Shown piece after piece: positions 23,553-36,876 of a stretch of DNA of 64,000 nucleotides. The translations under genes and the position numbers were made by a program. This DNA comes from Cerioporus squamosus (Eukaryota; Basidiomycota; Agaricomycetes; Polyporales; Polyporaceae). The stretch spans positions 62,001 to 126,000 of the forward strand of contig JABYQS010000003.1 of assembly GCA_022592435.1 (NCBI GenBank), in the 5' to 3' direction. Each line of letters begins with the position of its first letter. The stretch's first letter is position 1. The notes beneath the pieces are model-generated. The model made no database searches, was not told the DNA's origin, and saw nothing but the letters and a program-made list of their open reading frames with translations.

Positions 23553-24165
23553 TCACTCGACGTCAGGCTCGTCTTCCTGCCTCGGCGGGTTGCGCAGTAC
23601 ACGGATGGTCTCTGCGAGTTATGTGAGTTGGCGCCGGAAGGACAAAAGCTGGCGTACGCACCGTGTCTCAAGAAGATCTGGCGCTGACCCTCAGGGGAGT
23701 CCGGGTCGGCGGCGGGGTCAGGCTGACGCAGCTCAAAGTTCGCCTCGGCGTAGACAAGCGAGCCCTTTTTCAGCGTGCGTAGGTAGTTGTTCGAGGTAGG
23801 GTTGAAGGACAGGAGATGGTGCCACGTCGTCGTCGGCTGAGCACCCTCAGGCAAGCCAACAGTGGTGTTCGCAGTCGCGATTGTGTAACTGCGTGAAGGC
23901 CAAAAGATTTGTTAGTACGTGCCTAGAGCGCGCGAGGCTTCCGCAACGCACGAGACGTATTCCTTGTTCGTCTTTGTGTACCGGAGCTCGGGATCCTTCC
24001 CGAGACGGCCAATAAGCTGAAGCTTCGCCATATCGGCTGAGCGCGAAGCACTCGTGGAGAATGCCTGTACATATCTAGCATGAGATAGCAATCTAAGCCA
24101 TGAGACGTATATGAACGTACACGCGAGGGCGCGCGGAGGGCGGCGCGGGCGGACAAGGAGAACAT
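23553..24165 (-). CDS. RIM1: Mitochondrial single-stranded DNA-binding protein
   Basis: Four exons (24165..24121, 24064..23952, 23888..23662, 23611..23553), 147 aa. It is an SSB/OB-fold protein that coats single-stranded mitochondrial DNA during replication. The first exon plus the start of the second (MFSLSARAALRAPSR, AFSTSASRS) is a typical mitochondrial presequence. The OB fold follows: KLQLIGRLGKDPELRYTKTNKEYVSYTIATANT, then TTWHHLLSF, LKKGSLVYAEANFELRQ and GQRQIFLRHGETIRVL, the standard SSB order. The short acidic end (PRQEDEPDVE) is plausible for mitochondrial SSB. It is divergent from HBS1 with 199 bases between starts. Confidence 0.9.
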
Positions 24166-24364
24166 GGTGACGAGGGGGTCGCGGACGAAGATGCGCGGCA
24201 GCAACTTCAGGTCGAGTGCGCTGGGTCACAGTCCGCGTGACGTCACGGTCACGCCGCGTAGATCACAGCAGGCGCCCGTTGACTTCATCTCAACTTGAAC
24301 GGCGATCCTGATTCCTCTCTCCATCCACCCTTACTGACTATATACTCCCTGTACTTCTATCGCG
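24166..24364. promoter_or_regulatory. Shared RIM1/HBS1 promoter
   Basis: 199 bases between divergent start codons, containing repeated CGTGACGTCACGGTCACG-type sequence at about 24235-24255. Its GTGACGTCAC core is a near-perfect palindrome matching the CRE/ATF (TGACGTCA) motif, a plausible bZIP site serving both genes. Confidence 0.5.
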
Positions 24365-27082
24365 ATGTCCCGCCATAGATTTGTACGCAACATCGATATC
24401 AATGGTAAGAGATAGCTTTCCAGCATATGCGATGTTCAGCATGCTGAACGAAGTCTGAAGAGGAGTTGGAGGAGGATGCTATATCCGACGGGGGAGAGTA
24501 CGAGGACCTCGATCAGGAGGATTATGGTGCGTAGCTTGCAACATGGTTCCAGTCTTGTACTGACGTACCGACAGACCAAATGATCAATGGGCTGGAGCAA
24601 ATACGGAGGATGTTGGGCGACGAGGACCATTCCAGGCTAACCGATGCAGATATCAAGGATGCGCTCTATCATTACTATCTCGATGTTGATAAAGCAACGA
24701 ACTGGTTGTTGGGTAGGTCCAGGTGTTGACGATAGTTTGGGATTCTAATGACGTTCCCACAGAGGAACAACAACGTAGGTTGGCGGCCCAAGCGCGGAAA
24801 GGTGAGCTTCCGTGAACCTTACCTCTTCGCCCTCCCCTTCTTTCTTTCCCCTTCCACGCTCTCCCCTATTCTTCTACTTGTCGTGGTGGGGATCGGGTGG
24901 CCTTGCTACTGGAGACCACACGGCAGCGAGAAGGTGCACATCCTGTCCTACCTGAAGGCTGTCTGCAAGCGATGCACTGACCGGACCCGCGGTCATTGCA
25001 GACGTTTGGAATCCATTTGACGAGGACGGAAAGCCTTTGCCTATGCCACCACCGGAGGACTACCCCGACTGGTCACCACCTTCTGACAACGCTTCCGGGA
25101 GGCACAACGTCCCGTTCGTTCGCTTGACACAAAGCGAGTACGTGTCTTCTTCGGAGCAGGAGACTACTAGGGCATCGACAAGGCCGGGAAGTTTATTCAC
25201 CATCACGGAGCTGACCGAGCGCACGGAGGATAGCAAGGACTGGGGACCTGCCCCACAAATCCTCCACGCGCAGCCCCGGGATTCTCGCACAACCATCGTC
25301 TCTTCGGCATCAACGGACTATGGGCAGGTTGTCGGTAAGTGGCTCTACACGGCGACGAGCGAAACAACGTGAGTCGATACTGAATGTTGCATCGCAGAGC
25401 GCCCCAGATTACAGTTTATCAGAGAAGGTCCACTGCGGCGACATCCCAACACTGAGCTTCCATTGCAGACGGATCCGAACGAAATCCCTCCATCCCCTTC
25501 ATCGTCTGCCTTACGGCGACTCTCGCAGGAAATCGGCTCTCCCACCGGTCCTCCGCAAATTGATTACTCCTCCCCGTCGGATAGCACAGTTAGCTCGCGA
25601 CCGCCGACGGTACTCGATCTGCCGCCCTTGGACAACATGCCCGATATCCCAGACTATAAGTCGAAGTCTAGCCTCCCGCAGGGGCCGTCTCAAGCTTCTC
25701 TGCACACCAAGAAGTCGATGAGGGCCGGGGATGACGCGAAGAGCCAAGTGAGCGAGAAGAGCGGGAAATCGGAGAAGAAGTCGAAACTGTCTGCTTTGGC
25801 AAGCTCTAGGTCCAGTGCGAAGTCAAGTGCTAGGTCCAGTGCCAGCAGTATCAGCTCGCGCTCTTCCGTGACGGAGACGGAAGTTGCGACTGCTATGACA
25901 TACCCAGCTCTGCGACCTGCGGCTTCCTCGTTTGTTTCCCTTCTGCCCCCAAGACCTCCTTCCAGCGTTGGATCGGAGTCGACCACGCCATCTTCATTGT
26001 CGAGGAATGTGCAGCAGGCAATCCAGAGCGCACTTGCTCTCGAGGCATTGGAGCGTCAGGCGCAAACTGCAGAACCTTCAACCGTGCCTCCTACTCCACC
26101 GTCCAAATCAACTCCTCGAAACGGGAGTAAGGCGTCATCAGAATTCCCGGAGAAGTCTCCCTCCCCCATCCCACTTCCGCCCACTGTATTTGCACACGCT
26201 CCCTCTCCGGCTCCCGGATCTCCCCCCGCTCTTACTCGTTCTCCGCCTTCAGTCCTGCGCTCTCCTCCTTCCAGTCCTCCCCGCGCACAACCTGCCCCAT
26301 CCACCTCTCCACAGGCACAACCCCGCCAGTTGTCGAAGCTCGCAAAGCTTGCGCAAACAAAGGCCCAAGAGCAGGGCAAGGTCAAGGCGCAGTCGCCTTC
26401 CCAACCCGGCCTGATCCTTCCTCGCACTCATACCGAGTACCTTACCCCTACCGCTAATGGCTCGACGGCGACAACAGCTATTACCACCACGTACCAGTCT
26501 CTGAGTGGCTTGCTGTCGAAAAACCAGATCAAACTCCCGTCCTCCCGGCCGCATCCCCTGCCTGCGTACGGCAAGGCATTACCTGCATCCCAGGCGAAAA
26601 CGTCAGAGCCGAGGCAGTCCAAGCTCGCGATGAAGAGCAAGTCCGCTCGTGCGAAGGCGAGTACGGAGCCAGAGCAGGAGCCGGACGAGGTTCCTCCTGT
26701 GGTGGAAGTTCCAATGTTCTCGCCGAGCGCTATTCGCTCTCGTGCACTGCCCTCCGCCTTCGCAACGCTGCTCGTCAGCGACGACCATGAGGCCGCGTCA
26801 GCGACTAGCTCAGATGTCACGCACTTATGCAAGCACCACCAGGCCGAGCGGGAGCATAGAAGAAGTCATAGAGACCACAGCGATTCGAGCAAGCCGCGGA
26901 GCCATAGACACAAGGAGCACGAGTCTCCACTCCTTCCCCCTGGCCCACTCCCTTCCATGCGTGGGTTCGCCTTCGACGTGCCGAGCCCGGACGATGTCGT
27001 GTTCAATGCGCGAAGAGGAACATCGATGGGTCAGCGGTCGACTTCCTCGACCCACTCCGCGCTCACCGCGTCCGCTCGCTAA
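24365..27082 (+). CDS. SKI7: SKI7-like splice form of HBS1 with its own terminal exon
   Basis: Shares the first four HBS1 exons, then uses 25002..25334 and 25398..27082 (TAA 27080..27082); about 766 aa. The donor after AAAG (24801) fits equally well with the acceptor before ACGTTTGG (25002), giving [16 protein letters not shown]. The alternative part is long, Ser/Pro/Lys-rich and disordered. Near its end stands [20 protein letters not shown], which resembles the short SKI7-like motif (F-x-F-D-x-PSPDD-x-V) found in HBS1L splice variant 3 and fungal SKI7 proteins. SKI7 bridges the Ski complex and the cytoplasmic exosome in mRNA decay. No GTPase domain is present in this form. The structure is inferred from splice sites and the motif, not from transcripts. 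Confidence 0.8.
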
Positions 27083-29290
27083 TCGGGATGTTGCCCGATC
27101 CTCCTCCTGACCTCTTCTCTTTCTTTATCTTCCCTGAGTTGGGATTGTCTTGTTGTTTTATCCTTTGTTATTCATATTGTGCGACAAAGCTCATGTACTA
27201 ACGATGTACGCTTGCAATACAACTTGTAGCTGCCAAAGAACGTGAGAAAGCAGCCAAGGCTCAGGCTCAGCAAAACAAGAAGGGCACGAATACCCAACCT
27301 CCGAAGGCGGCTGCAGGGGGAAACAGGACCGCAGGACCTTCATCAAGCACTGCACGCGCCACTGCTCGCATGGACCAAGGCGAGCTGGATATGGCTGGGC
27401 TTAACCTCAACGACGACGCGCCTATGGACGTGATTCCTGAGGAACCGGTCAAGCCTCCTGCGGCGATCGAGAAGTTAATTGAGGAGGCGAAGGTCGTCCT
27501 GACTGCACAGGAGAAGGGAGAGAAGCGGTCACTCAGCATGGTGGTTGTCGGTGCGTTCGATTCATTCTCGTTCGTTTGCATCGGCTCATCATCGTCCAGG
27601 ACATGTCGATGCAGGAAAGTCTACTATGATGGGCCGACTGCTCTACGAGCTCGGAAGGATGGACGAGAAGAAGCGCATTGCCAACGAGCGCGGGAGTGCG
27701 AAAGTCGGGAAGAGTAGCTTCAGCTGGGCTTGGGAGCTCGATGGCACGCAAGAGGAGCGAGAGCGGTAGGTGTTTCAGCCCTTGACGGCCCCTGTTGTTG
27801 CTGACGCTGCTGTGATCATATTCGCAGTGGCATCACAATGGACATCGCACTGCAGACCTTAAACACTCCCCGCAGAGTCATCACGATTCTCGACGCGCCG
27901 GGCCACCGAGACTTCATCCCGAACATGATTTCCGGTGCATCACAGGCTGACTCTGCCTTGCTAGTTGTCGACGCAGCCGTTGGGGAGTTCGAGGCAGGGT
28001 TCGAACGTGGTGGTCAGACGCGAGAGCACCTGCTCTTGGTCAGAAGTCTGGGTGTCAGTCAGGTCATTGTAGCCGTCAACAAGCTGGACCAGGTAAGTGA
28101 AGCAAATTGGTATGTTGGGGATATCCGCTTATCACCTACCACCAGGTTGAATGGTCGAAGTCGCGCTATGACGAGATTTGCGACTTGCTCAAGCCATTCC
28201 TTGTACAGTCCGGTTTCCACCCCAGCAAGACGAAGTTCGTTCCCGTTGCGGCTATGGAGGGCATCAACCTTTCTCAGCCTCCGCCCGCCGCGAGCCCACT
28301 GCACAGCTGGTACAAGGGCCCTACCTTGGTAGATTTGCTAGGTATGCGTGTCGTTCGTTCCGTTCTCGGACTCATCGACTTATGATATGAACCCAAGATG
28401 CGCTCGAACCTCCTACTCGTGATATCAATGCACCCCTGCGCTTCCCCATCTCGAACGTATTCAAGGGCGCAACCTCTGGTATAGCCGTATCTGGACGGGT
28501 GTGCGGTGGAATCATCGTGCCTGGCGAACGTTTGCGGATAATACCTGGCGATGAGTCTGCCGTCGTCAAAGGTGACCACCGTTCTCCATGTGTCCCGTCC
28601 GCAAGCTGACCTTCTTGTGAAGCTATTGACAGCGATGGGGAGAGCCTTCCATGGGCTGGCGCTGGTTCCAACGTGAACGTCACCCTTACCGGCGTGGACC
28701 CGATTTCGTTGAACGTCGGGAGTGTGCTTTGCCGTGAGGGACAGATCGTGCCTTTAGTTTCGTCATTCACTGCGAAGATCATTGTGTTCGACATCCAGAT
28801 TCCCATAACTGCAGGCACTTCGGTAAGTGCAGCCTTGTCAATAACACGAACAGTTCTCTCAGTCTTGCACTGACTGTCGCTCGTAGGTTGAGCTCTTCCA
28901 CCATTCGCGAGATGTGCCTGCCTCGATATCTCGCCTCATCTCGGTGCTGGATCGTTCGAACGGCAGTGTGGTCAAGAGTAAGCCAAGGTATGTCAATTAT
29001 AGTCAGTACCAGGAGCAGCGTACTGATGCGGAGCGGCAGAGTGTTGACCAAGAACATGTCTGCGGAGGTCGAGATCAGTCTGCGCAGCTCAACGTACTCG
29101 GGTCCTGCCTCGAGAGCGCTGCCCATACCCCTCGAGCCCTTCTCGGTGAACAAAGAAATGGGGAGGATTCTCATCCGACGCGGTGGAGAGACTATCGGCG
29201 CTGGTAAGTCGAGCTAACCTGTGGCGTAATCCTAGTGTTCACTGACATTGCTGCTTTCGTACAGGGGTCGTGCTGGAGTTGTTAACATAA
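24365..29290 (+). CDS. HBS1: HBS1 ribosome-rescue GTPase (long-intron splice form)
   Basis: Thirteen exons: 24365..24404, 24461..24526, 24575..24712, 24763..24801, 27230..27550, 27600..27765, 27828..28092, 28146..28341, 28398..28571, 28623..28822, 28887..28987, 29040..29203, 29265..29290; about 631 aa. HBS1 is an eRF3/EF-1alpha-like translational GTPase that works with Dom34/Pelota in no-go and non-stop decay. The N-terminal HBS1 domain reads [36 protein letters not shown]. GTPase motifs: GHVDAGKST (G1), GITMDIA (G2), DAPGHRDF (G3), NKLD (G4), then the two beta-barrel domains. The fourth exon ends in phase 1 (AAAG) and joins CTGCCAAAG at 27230, giving [14 protein letters not shown]. That skips a 2,428-base segment holding the alternative SKI7-like exons. 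Confidence 0.92.
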
Positions 29291-29635
29291 ACGAGCCAAG
29301 GTACATAGTATGCGAGAGTGGTGTGAACGTTGTGAATGTATCGGTAGGAGACAATTGTATTGAAGCTAAAGCGTATCAACATGTAGAAACCCAATTGGGC
29401 TCGTAGTTTGGAGAATGCAATTCGATGTAGCTCTATGATACGCGTACGGTCTGAATCCCCCCTGCTCCAGAGTGAGCCTCTTGCAGCATGCAGGGGCTTT
29501 GTGGCCGCACAGCGATGGCTTACGGGCGCTCCGTTGACTGCGTCTATCCCACCGCCATGAGTATACGCAGCGTCTCTCTTGAACGGAACTGGCATCCACC
29601 CGCCTGCTTGCTCCCTAACAAGAGTGGCCAGGTCG
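29291..29635. promoter_or_regulatory. Intergenic region upstream of the nucleoside transporter
   Basis: 345 bases, no gene seen. It contains the HBS1 3' end and presumably the promoter of the transporter gene. Confidence 0.4.
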
Positions 29636-31311
29636 ATGTCCGAACACCACCATGCATCTGAGGCTATATACCACCCTATTCCGCAAGCCCCAGTAGCCTC
29701 AAGCTCTGTCCCAATTGGCTCCCCGGACCTCGACCTGGACGACGATGCCGCACTTTCAGGAAGCGGCTTTGTGCCGGCACAGAATGTAGTGGACTCGAGG
29801 ATACGATGGGCGCACTTTATGCTAGGATGTGCGGTACTGTTGCCTTGGAATGGTGCGTTGTCTGCCCTTGCAGAGAGGTGGCATGATGAAGCTGAATGAG
29901 CGGGGCGTCGTCCCTCTGTAGCCCTCATCACTGCGACGCCGTACTTCCAATCCCGAGTCGCGGGCACGCCCTTGAAGAGCGTGTTCTCTTCATACTTGTC
30001 TACAACCTTCACAGCGGCCAACTTCGCCTTCCTCGCACATGCGACTGTAACTGCGAAGAAGGTGAGCAGCAGCACGCACGGGTCTCGCTCGTCTCAGCAG
30101 TCTCGGTAGTCTGACAAGTCACGCTGCAGGCTTCTAATACGCGACGCGTGCTGTTCTCCCTGGGAGCTCTCGCCGTCCTCTCCTTCCTGCTCACTGCAAG
30201 TACCTACACACACACCGCGGCAGGCGGGTTCTTCGCGTTCGTCCTCTTGAACGCGATCGGCCAGGCCGCCGCTGGATCCTACCTCCAGACCGCCGTTGTG
30301 GCCGTTGCCTCCCTCTTTGGTCCATCCGCCATGCAAGCGGTCATGTCTGGCCAGGCCGCGGTCGCTGTCGTGATCAGCGGCGTGCAGGTGCTGAGCGCCG
30401 CCGCGTCCGTGCGTGGGTCCAAGCCCGAGGCGGTCGCGTCTTCGTCGGAACCGGAGGAGCAGTCCGCGTTCATCTTCTTTGGGCTTTCGACGGTGTTCTT
30501 GGTGGTGTGCGCGGTTGTGCATAGCTGGTTGGTATCGCTTCCTGCGTACAAGTCGGTCGTCTCTCAGACGATATCGAGGGAAAGACTTGATGGGGCGGAG
30601 GGGACCGGGTTGCTGGAGGAAACTGGGAGCGGCGATGACTACGACCGGCAGCATGGGAAACACGACCAGAAGAATCAGGTTGTCCGGATAGCGAAGACAA
30701 ATGCTGTATTCAACTTCGCTGTAGGGTATGTGTTCGTGGTGACCTTGGTAAGTACCCTCATTCCTTGTCATGGTGGCACGTCTGGATAACTGACGCGTCG
30801 CCTACAGGCCGTCTTCCCACCAATAACGATCTCTATCACGTCGATAAATCCATCCGTTCACCCGCTTGTGTTCAGTGCCATCCATTTCCTCATGTTCAAC
30901 GTCGGAGACTTCGCAGGCCGAGCGATCTGCTCACTGCCAAACGTGCATATCTGGTCTGCGCGCCGCCTGCTCACGCTCTCACTCCTTCGAACACTCTTCA
31001 TCCCTCTCTTCCTCATGTGCAACCTTCAATGGGGTTCAAGCTCGTCCACGGCCGGTCCCATTATCAGCTCCGACGTCGCCTTCATGCTCATCGTCCTGCT
31101 CTTCGGCTTGTCGAACGGCTACGTCTCAAGCATGTGCATGATGGCGGCGCCCTCGGTAACGCACAATCCTCGCCTCAAGGGACGCGCCGAGGATATCGAT
31201 GTTGCCGCGACGGTCGCGAGCTTCTGCTTGGTCGGCGGTCTTGCGGTTGGGAGCATTTTGAGTTTTGCGGTACGGGCCACCGTGTGCGACTGTAACCCGT
31301 TCAAGGAATAG
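29636..31311 (+). CDS. Equilibrative nucleoside transporter (ENT/SLC29 family)
   Basis: Four exons (29636..29852, 29922..30061, 30130..30747, 30808..31311), 492 aa. ENT proteins move nucleosides down their gradient; the yeast member FUN26 is vacuolar. Family features: an acidic, Pro-rich N-terminal stretch, a first helix ending LGCAVLLPWNALITATPYF with the conserved PWN, the membrane segments around FALLNAIGQAAAGSYLQTAVVAVASLFG and MQAVMSGQAAVAVVISG, and FLMFNVGDFAGRAIC, the ENT N-x-x-D-x-x-G-R signature. A polar loop of about 90 residues separates the sixth and seventh helices, as usual. The end is VCDCNPFKE. The ATG at 29636 is preferred because it yields a normal cytosolic tail. Confidence 0.9.
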
Positions 31312-31685
31312 ATGGGCTGTGTTGTGGACTATCGTCTGCACTATACTACTACCCGTAACCTTACGCGCACCTTAGTAATCGGGTCCCGGCCGATATGCTG
31401 CGAACCATTAATACGGGGAAAGCTGGGGAAAGTGTTCTAGCGTCCGATATGACACTAATCTCCATCTCTCGTAAGCCATGCATCCACAGAAAAGCGACAT
31501 GACCCGAAGAGAGACAATCCTCTAGCGTACAGACTATGTCATAACACCGCTGACGCTTCAGAACTCGGTCATCCGACCAGACCTGCAGGTGAGGGTTACT
31601 CACCGAAACATTCCGAACGGGTACGAGAGCAGATTGAAAGCAAGATAGACGAGCAAGTTGGGCTAGTGAGGGTGAAGTCGTGAGG
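31312..31685. other. Intergenic region between convergent genes
   Basis: 374 bases between the transporter and VFA1 stop codons. Nothing recognisable; probably both 3' untranslated regions. Confidence 0.4.
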
Positions 31686-32281
31686 TCACCGGAGTGGCGA
31701 CAGAGGGGCACCCGGTAGTCGCGGCGCGAGTTCCTTGGCTTGGGCGGCCTGCCGACGTCTGCGATGTTCTGCGAGACGTAGCGCGAAGATGTCGCGGTGC
31801 AGCGTATACCGCTGGTGGGTCGGTGTGGCGGGCGCTGGGGTCGCCGAGGGCGGGGTCAACGAGCCAGGCAACGCGGACTTCTTCTTCTCGCCGTCCTTCG
31901 CGTCCTTGTCGTCGCCCTCTTTGTCTTTCTCCTTCTCCTTGGCCTTCTCAGTTTTCTTCTTCTGGCGCTCTTCCCACTCCGCCTTCACTTTCGCGATTTC
32001 CTCCGGGCTGAGCCCCATCTTCTTCGCGCCTCCGGCACCCACGCCGTCATTGGTGCTGCCCACCTGACTCGCGAAGCCCGGATCTGAGAGGTGGGTATCG
32101 CAGGTGTACAGGAAGTCTACGGTGTTGATGGTGGCGAGGACGGTCGTGGTGGGCTTGTTGCAGACATAGCAGGGCTTCGCCGTGCCGACTGCCTGTGCTC
32201 GCGCACGATGAACGCAAGCATACGCGCTGGATGCGACAGACTCACGCGTTTGTAGTAGAGATTGGTGAAGGTGGAGGCCAT
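31686..32281 (-). CDS. VFA1: VPS4-associated protein 1-like
   Basis: Two exons (32281..32246, 32192..31686), 180 aa. VFA1 binds the AAA ATPase VPS4 and modulates ESCRT disassembly at endosomes. The N-terminus MASTFTNLYYKRAVGTAKPCYVCNKPTT has the family's Cys-x-x-Cys, and FLYTCDTHLSDPGFA supplies a further Cys and His, together suggesting a small zinc-binding fold. A Lys/Glu-rich helix follows (EEIAKVKAEWEERQKKK), then a polar Ser/Pro/Thr stretch, and the VPS4-binding C-terminal region (HRDIFALRLAEHRRRRQ). The intron sits right after YYKR. Confidence 0.82.
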
Positions 32282-34296
<2,015 letters not shown>

Positions 34297-34528
34297 AGGC
34301 TCGCAGCTGCGTCTCGCTAATGCTCGGACTCGTCGGGGGTGCATGACTCGGAGAAGATGATCAAACAAACGGTGTATCATGGAGGAAAAGAACGAACTTG
34401 CAGTGTATCATTTACCGTTCCTCGAATCATTTGACTTAGCCATGTTGGCTGTAACGTGTCTGTCTGCTCGACGACCTCAATGCGACAGTACATTCGGAGG
34501 CAAATAGATACAGTAAGTCTAAGCTGAG

Positions 34529-36593
34529 CTATGCGCCCTCTCGTAGATCCTGTGCCGTTATACGCCGCCCATCCCAGATCACTTCAGGAACGGCCTCGAT
34601 CAAAGGAAGAAGTTGCTCCTTCTCGACGCACTGGCAATTGTCGAAGTCCATTCGTACGACCTTGCTTGCTCCGGCTCCCGAGCGCAGACGCAGGCTCTTT
34701 ACGATGCTCTTGACGTCGAGTCCGTATGGAATCCCAAGCATATCCCAGAAGCTCGGCTTGTGCTTGTACGGTTTGCGACCCGCGTAGGGGCGGGCGATGG
34801 GAAAGTCGACCCCAGAGAAGCCCAGGGCTCGTAAACGGGGGAACAGCAGCGGGAGAGGGGGCCCGCATGGAACGCGTTGAGGATTGGGTGCGTTGGCAGC
34901 CGGGGAGGATTTTGCGTCGTGGCCCTGCTCCTCGGTCGGCCGGTCCCAACAGTCATCGTCAACGTCTCCGAACCCATACCACTTTGGGGGTGGGTCATCG
35001 TCACGGAGGTTGGTGACAGGCGCATCCAGGTAAGCCGGGCGGGTCCAACCGCAGAGGGCGCTGCCGACAGGGAGGGCGACTTCCCCTGCAGATGCAGGCA
35101 CGTCAGATTTTCTACGCCGCGGAGACACTCAAGGAGCTCTCTCAGTGTCCGGCTGGTACGCTCTTGTATCCTGAGGGCATGTATCGACTGCAGGGGGAGC
35201 GCGGCGAGCAGTTTGGTCACAATGGGACTGTCCAGGCTGGCACTACATGCAAGGCGCGGAGGATGCGTTTCCACGGCCTGCCAGGAGAGAATGTCGTCAC
35301 CGCGCGCGTCGCACTGGGCGCGAGACCATAGACTGGTCCTTGGAGGACAGTCCCACCGGCTGGTACCGTCCTTGCAGTCGTAAGAGATGGCATAGACAGT
35401 CTCCCTGGCGAGAAACTCCTTGATCGCGGCCACAATGACGGTCTGGACGGTCTCGGGGATATCGTGCTCCTTGTTCAAGGAACGCAAACGGTGTGATTTC
35501 GTGTATAAGAGGATGGAAATTGTCAATGGCAAGTCGAGCGACAGAAGAAAGGGGGCGCTGTTCTGGTTCTCGAGCGAGATGCATAAGTTCTGTAGATAAG
35601 GGAGCGATGCACGCCCGATGGCACCACCCCTGCCCACAGACGATAACTCGTCAATGTCCAAGCTCTCCAGTAGAGGCAAGTTGTTCAAAGCGGCGACGAA
35701 GTGCCCAAGATGTGTCCCTTTGCCAGACTTGTACACGGATACCTTGAGGTGTCGCAAGGTTGAACAGAGCACCTGGTTCGACCATCCTAACCGGACGCCG
35801 CAGACCACCAGCGACGACAAGTTCGGCGGGGCTGTCGAGGGAATGGAGGAGGGGATTTTAGCATGCACGCGCCCGGACGAGTATTCACTCGGCGGCTCAT
35901 AGCGGAGAAAACCTGTAGCTTCCAAACGTAGGTACTCGAGCTTCGTCGCGTCGGCAAGTCCCTGCAGGGCTCTCCATACTTCGTCATGGTCGTGTTTAGT
36001 GATGAACACCGAGAGCTTGCGTGTACGTGGTAATATCTTCCCAAGAATCTTGACCGCATCGTCGTAGTTCTTGTCTCCGCAATCGCCTTCCGCGCTGCAT
36101 CCCGGGCAGTGGTAATCCTCCTGGGCGGCGTGCAGCACGACGGTGAGAGGAAGACCCTTTGAACGGTCCAACAAGAGCTCGATGAACTCCGCTTTGACGC
36201 GTTCGTCGAGTACGATGGTGGTCCACAGCTCTGCGCAGTGAAGGGCAGCCTCGCGCCAACTCCGACACACGTAGGACACTGCGACCCAAGAGTAGATCGG
36301 CTTGTGCGAAGGCTCGCTGATATATTCGCCGTCGGTACCATACCAGAGCGCCAAGCGACGCTCATAGAAGGAAGCGGCCTGCTCCAGGAATATGAGCGCG
36401 AGGACGGAGGCAGGTAGAGTCGCGGCACGGGAATGGGCATTGAATACTTGCGTCAGACGACGCCTCTCTTCCTCGTGGAAGGCAAGGGTGGTATGTACAT
36501 CCGGCGTGCTACGGGTTCTCCAGTGAGCCTCATATCAGAGTATATTGGCTTCTCAGACACGCACCTTGGGGTAAGCCGTGTAACAGGACTCAT
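34529..36593 (-). CDS. F-box-like protein 1 with a one-base frame break
   Basis: Two exons: 36593..36565 (MSPVTRLTP) and 36517..34529. Length would be about 672 aa but for a frame break at about 35094. The N-terminal part resembles the F-box-like motif of agaricomycete families: RAATLPASVLALIFLEQAA, then VSYVCRSWREAALHCAELWTTIVLDE. Leucine-rich segments follow, and the protein ends with FDNCQCVEKEQLLPLIEAV, WDGRRI. Such proteins probably recruit substrates to SCF ubiquitin ligases, although the SKP1-binding motif here is divergent. After ENLTCLHLQG the frame must shift by one base to continue as EVALPVGSALCGW, which aligns with the neighbour at 36877. The shift lies in a run of four G (minus strand), so homopolymer error or recent decay are both possible. 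Confidence 0.72.
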
Positions 36594-36876
36594 GGTATCT
36601 TGTAGTACTTGGTCAACGTTGGCGCTACTTCAACTGTGACTTAGGCTGCATCCGGGCGCCTGACTCAGTGGTCGACCGGAGGTGCGTGATAATTATGCCT
36701 AAGTCAACTCAGCAAGACAGCGAGAGCAGCAAGCAGCCTACGACCAAGTGTCAGTCGCGAGATTTGGGGAAGAGTTGGGGACAAGTTGAGGAGGGGGTCC
36801 TCAAGAGCGTGCCAGAGTCACGGTGGCGATTGCCGCGTTGGTCCATGGGGCAAGCGCGTCTCCGTGATCCTCGGAT
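36594..36876. promoter_or_regulatory. Shared promoter of head-to-head F-box genes
   Basis: 283 bases between the divergent start codons of two paralogues, so both likely share regulatory DNA. No clear TATA element seen. Confidence 0.4.

Noticed and set aside
30094..30771. 225-codon minus-strand frame within the nucleoside transporter
   Set aside because: Antisense to the largest transporter exon and of shadow composition.
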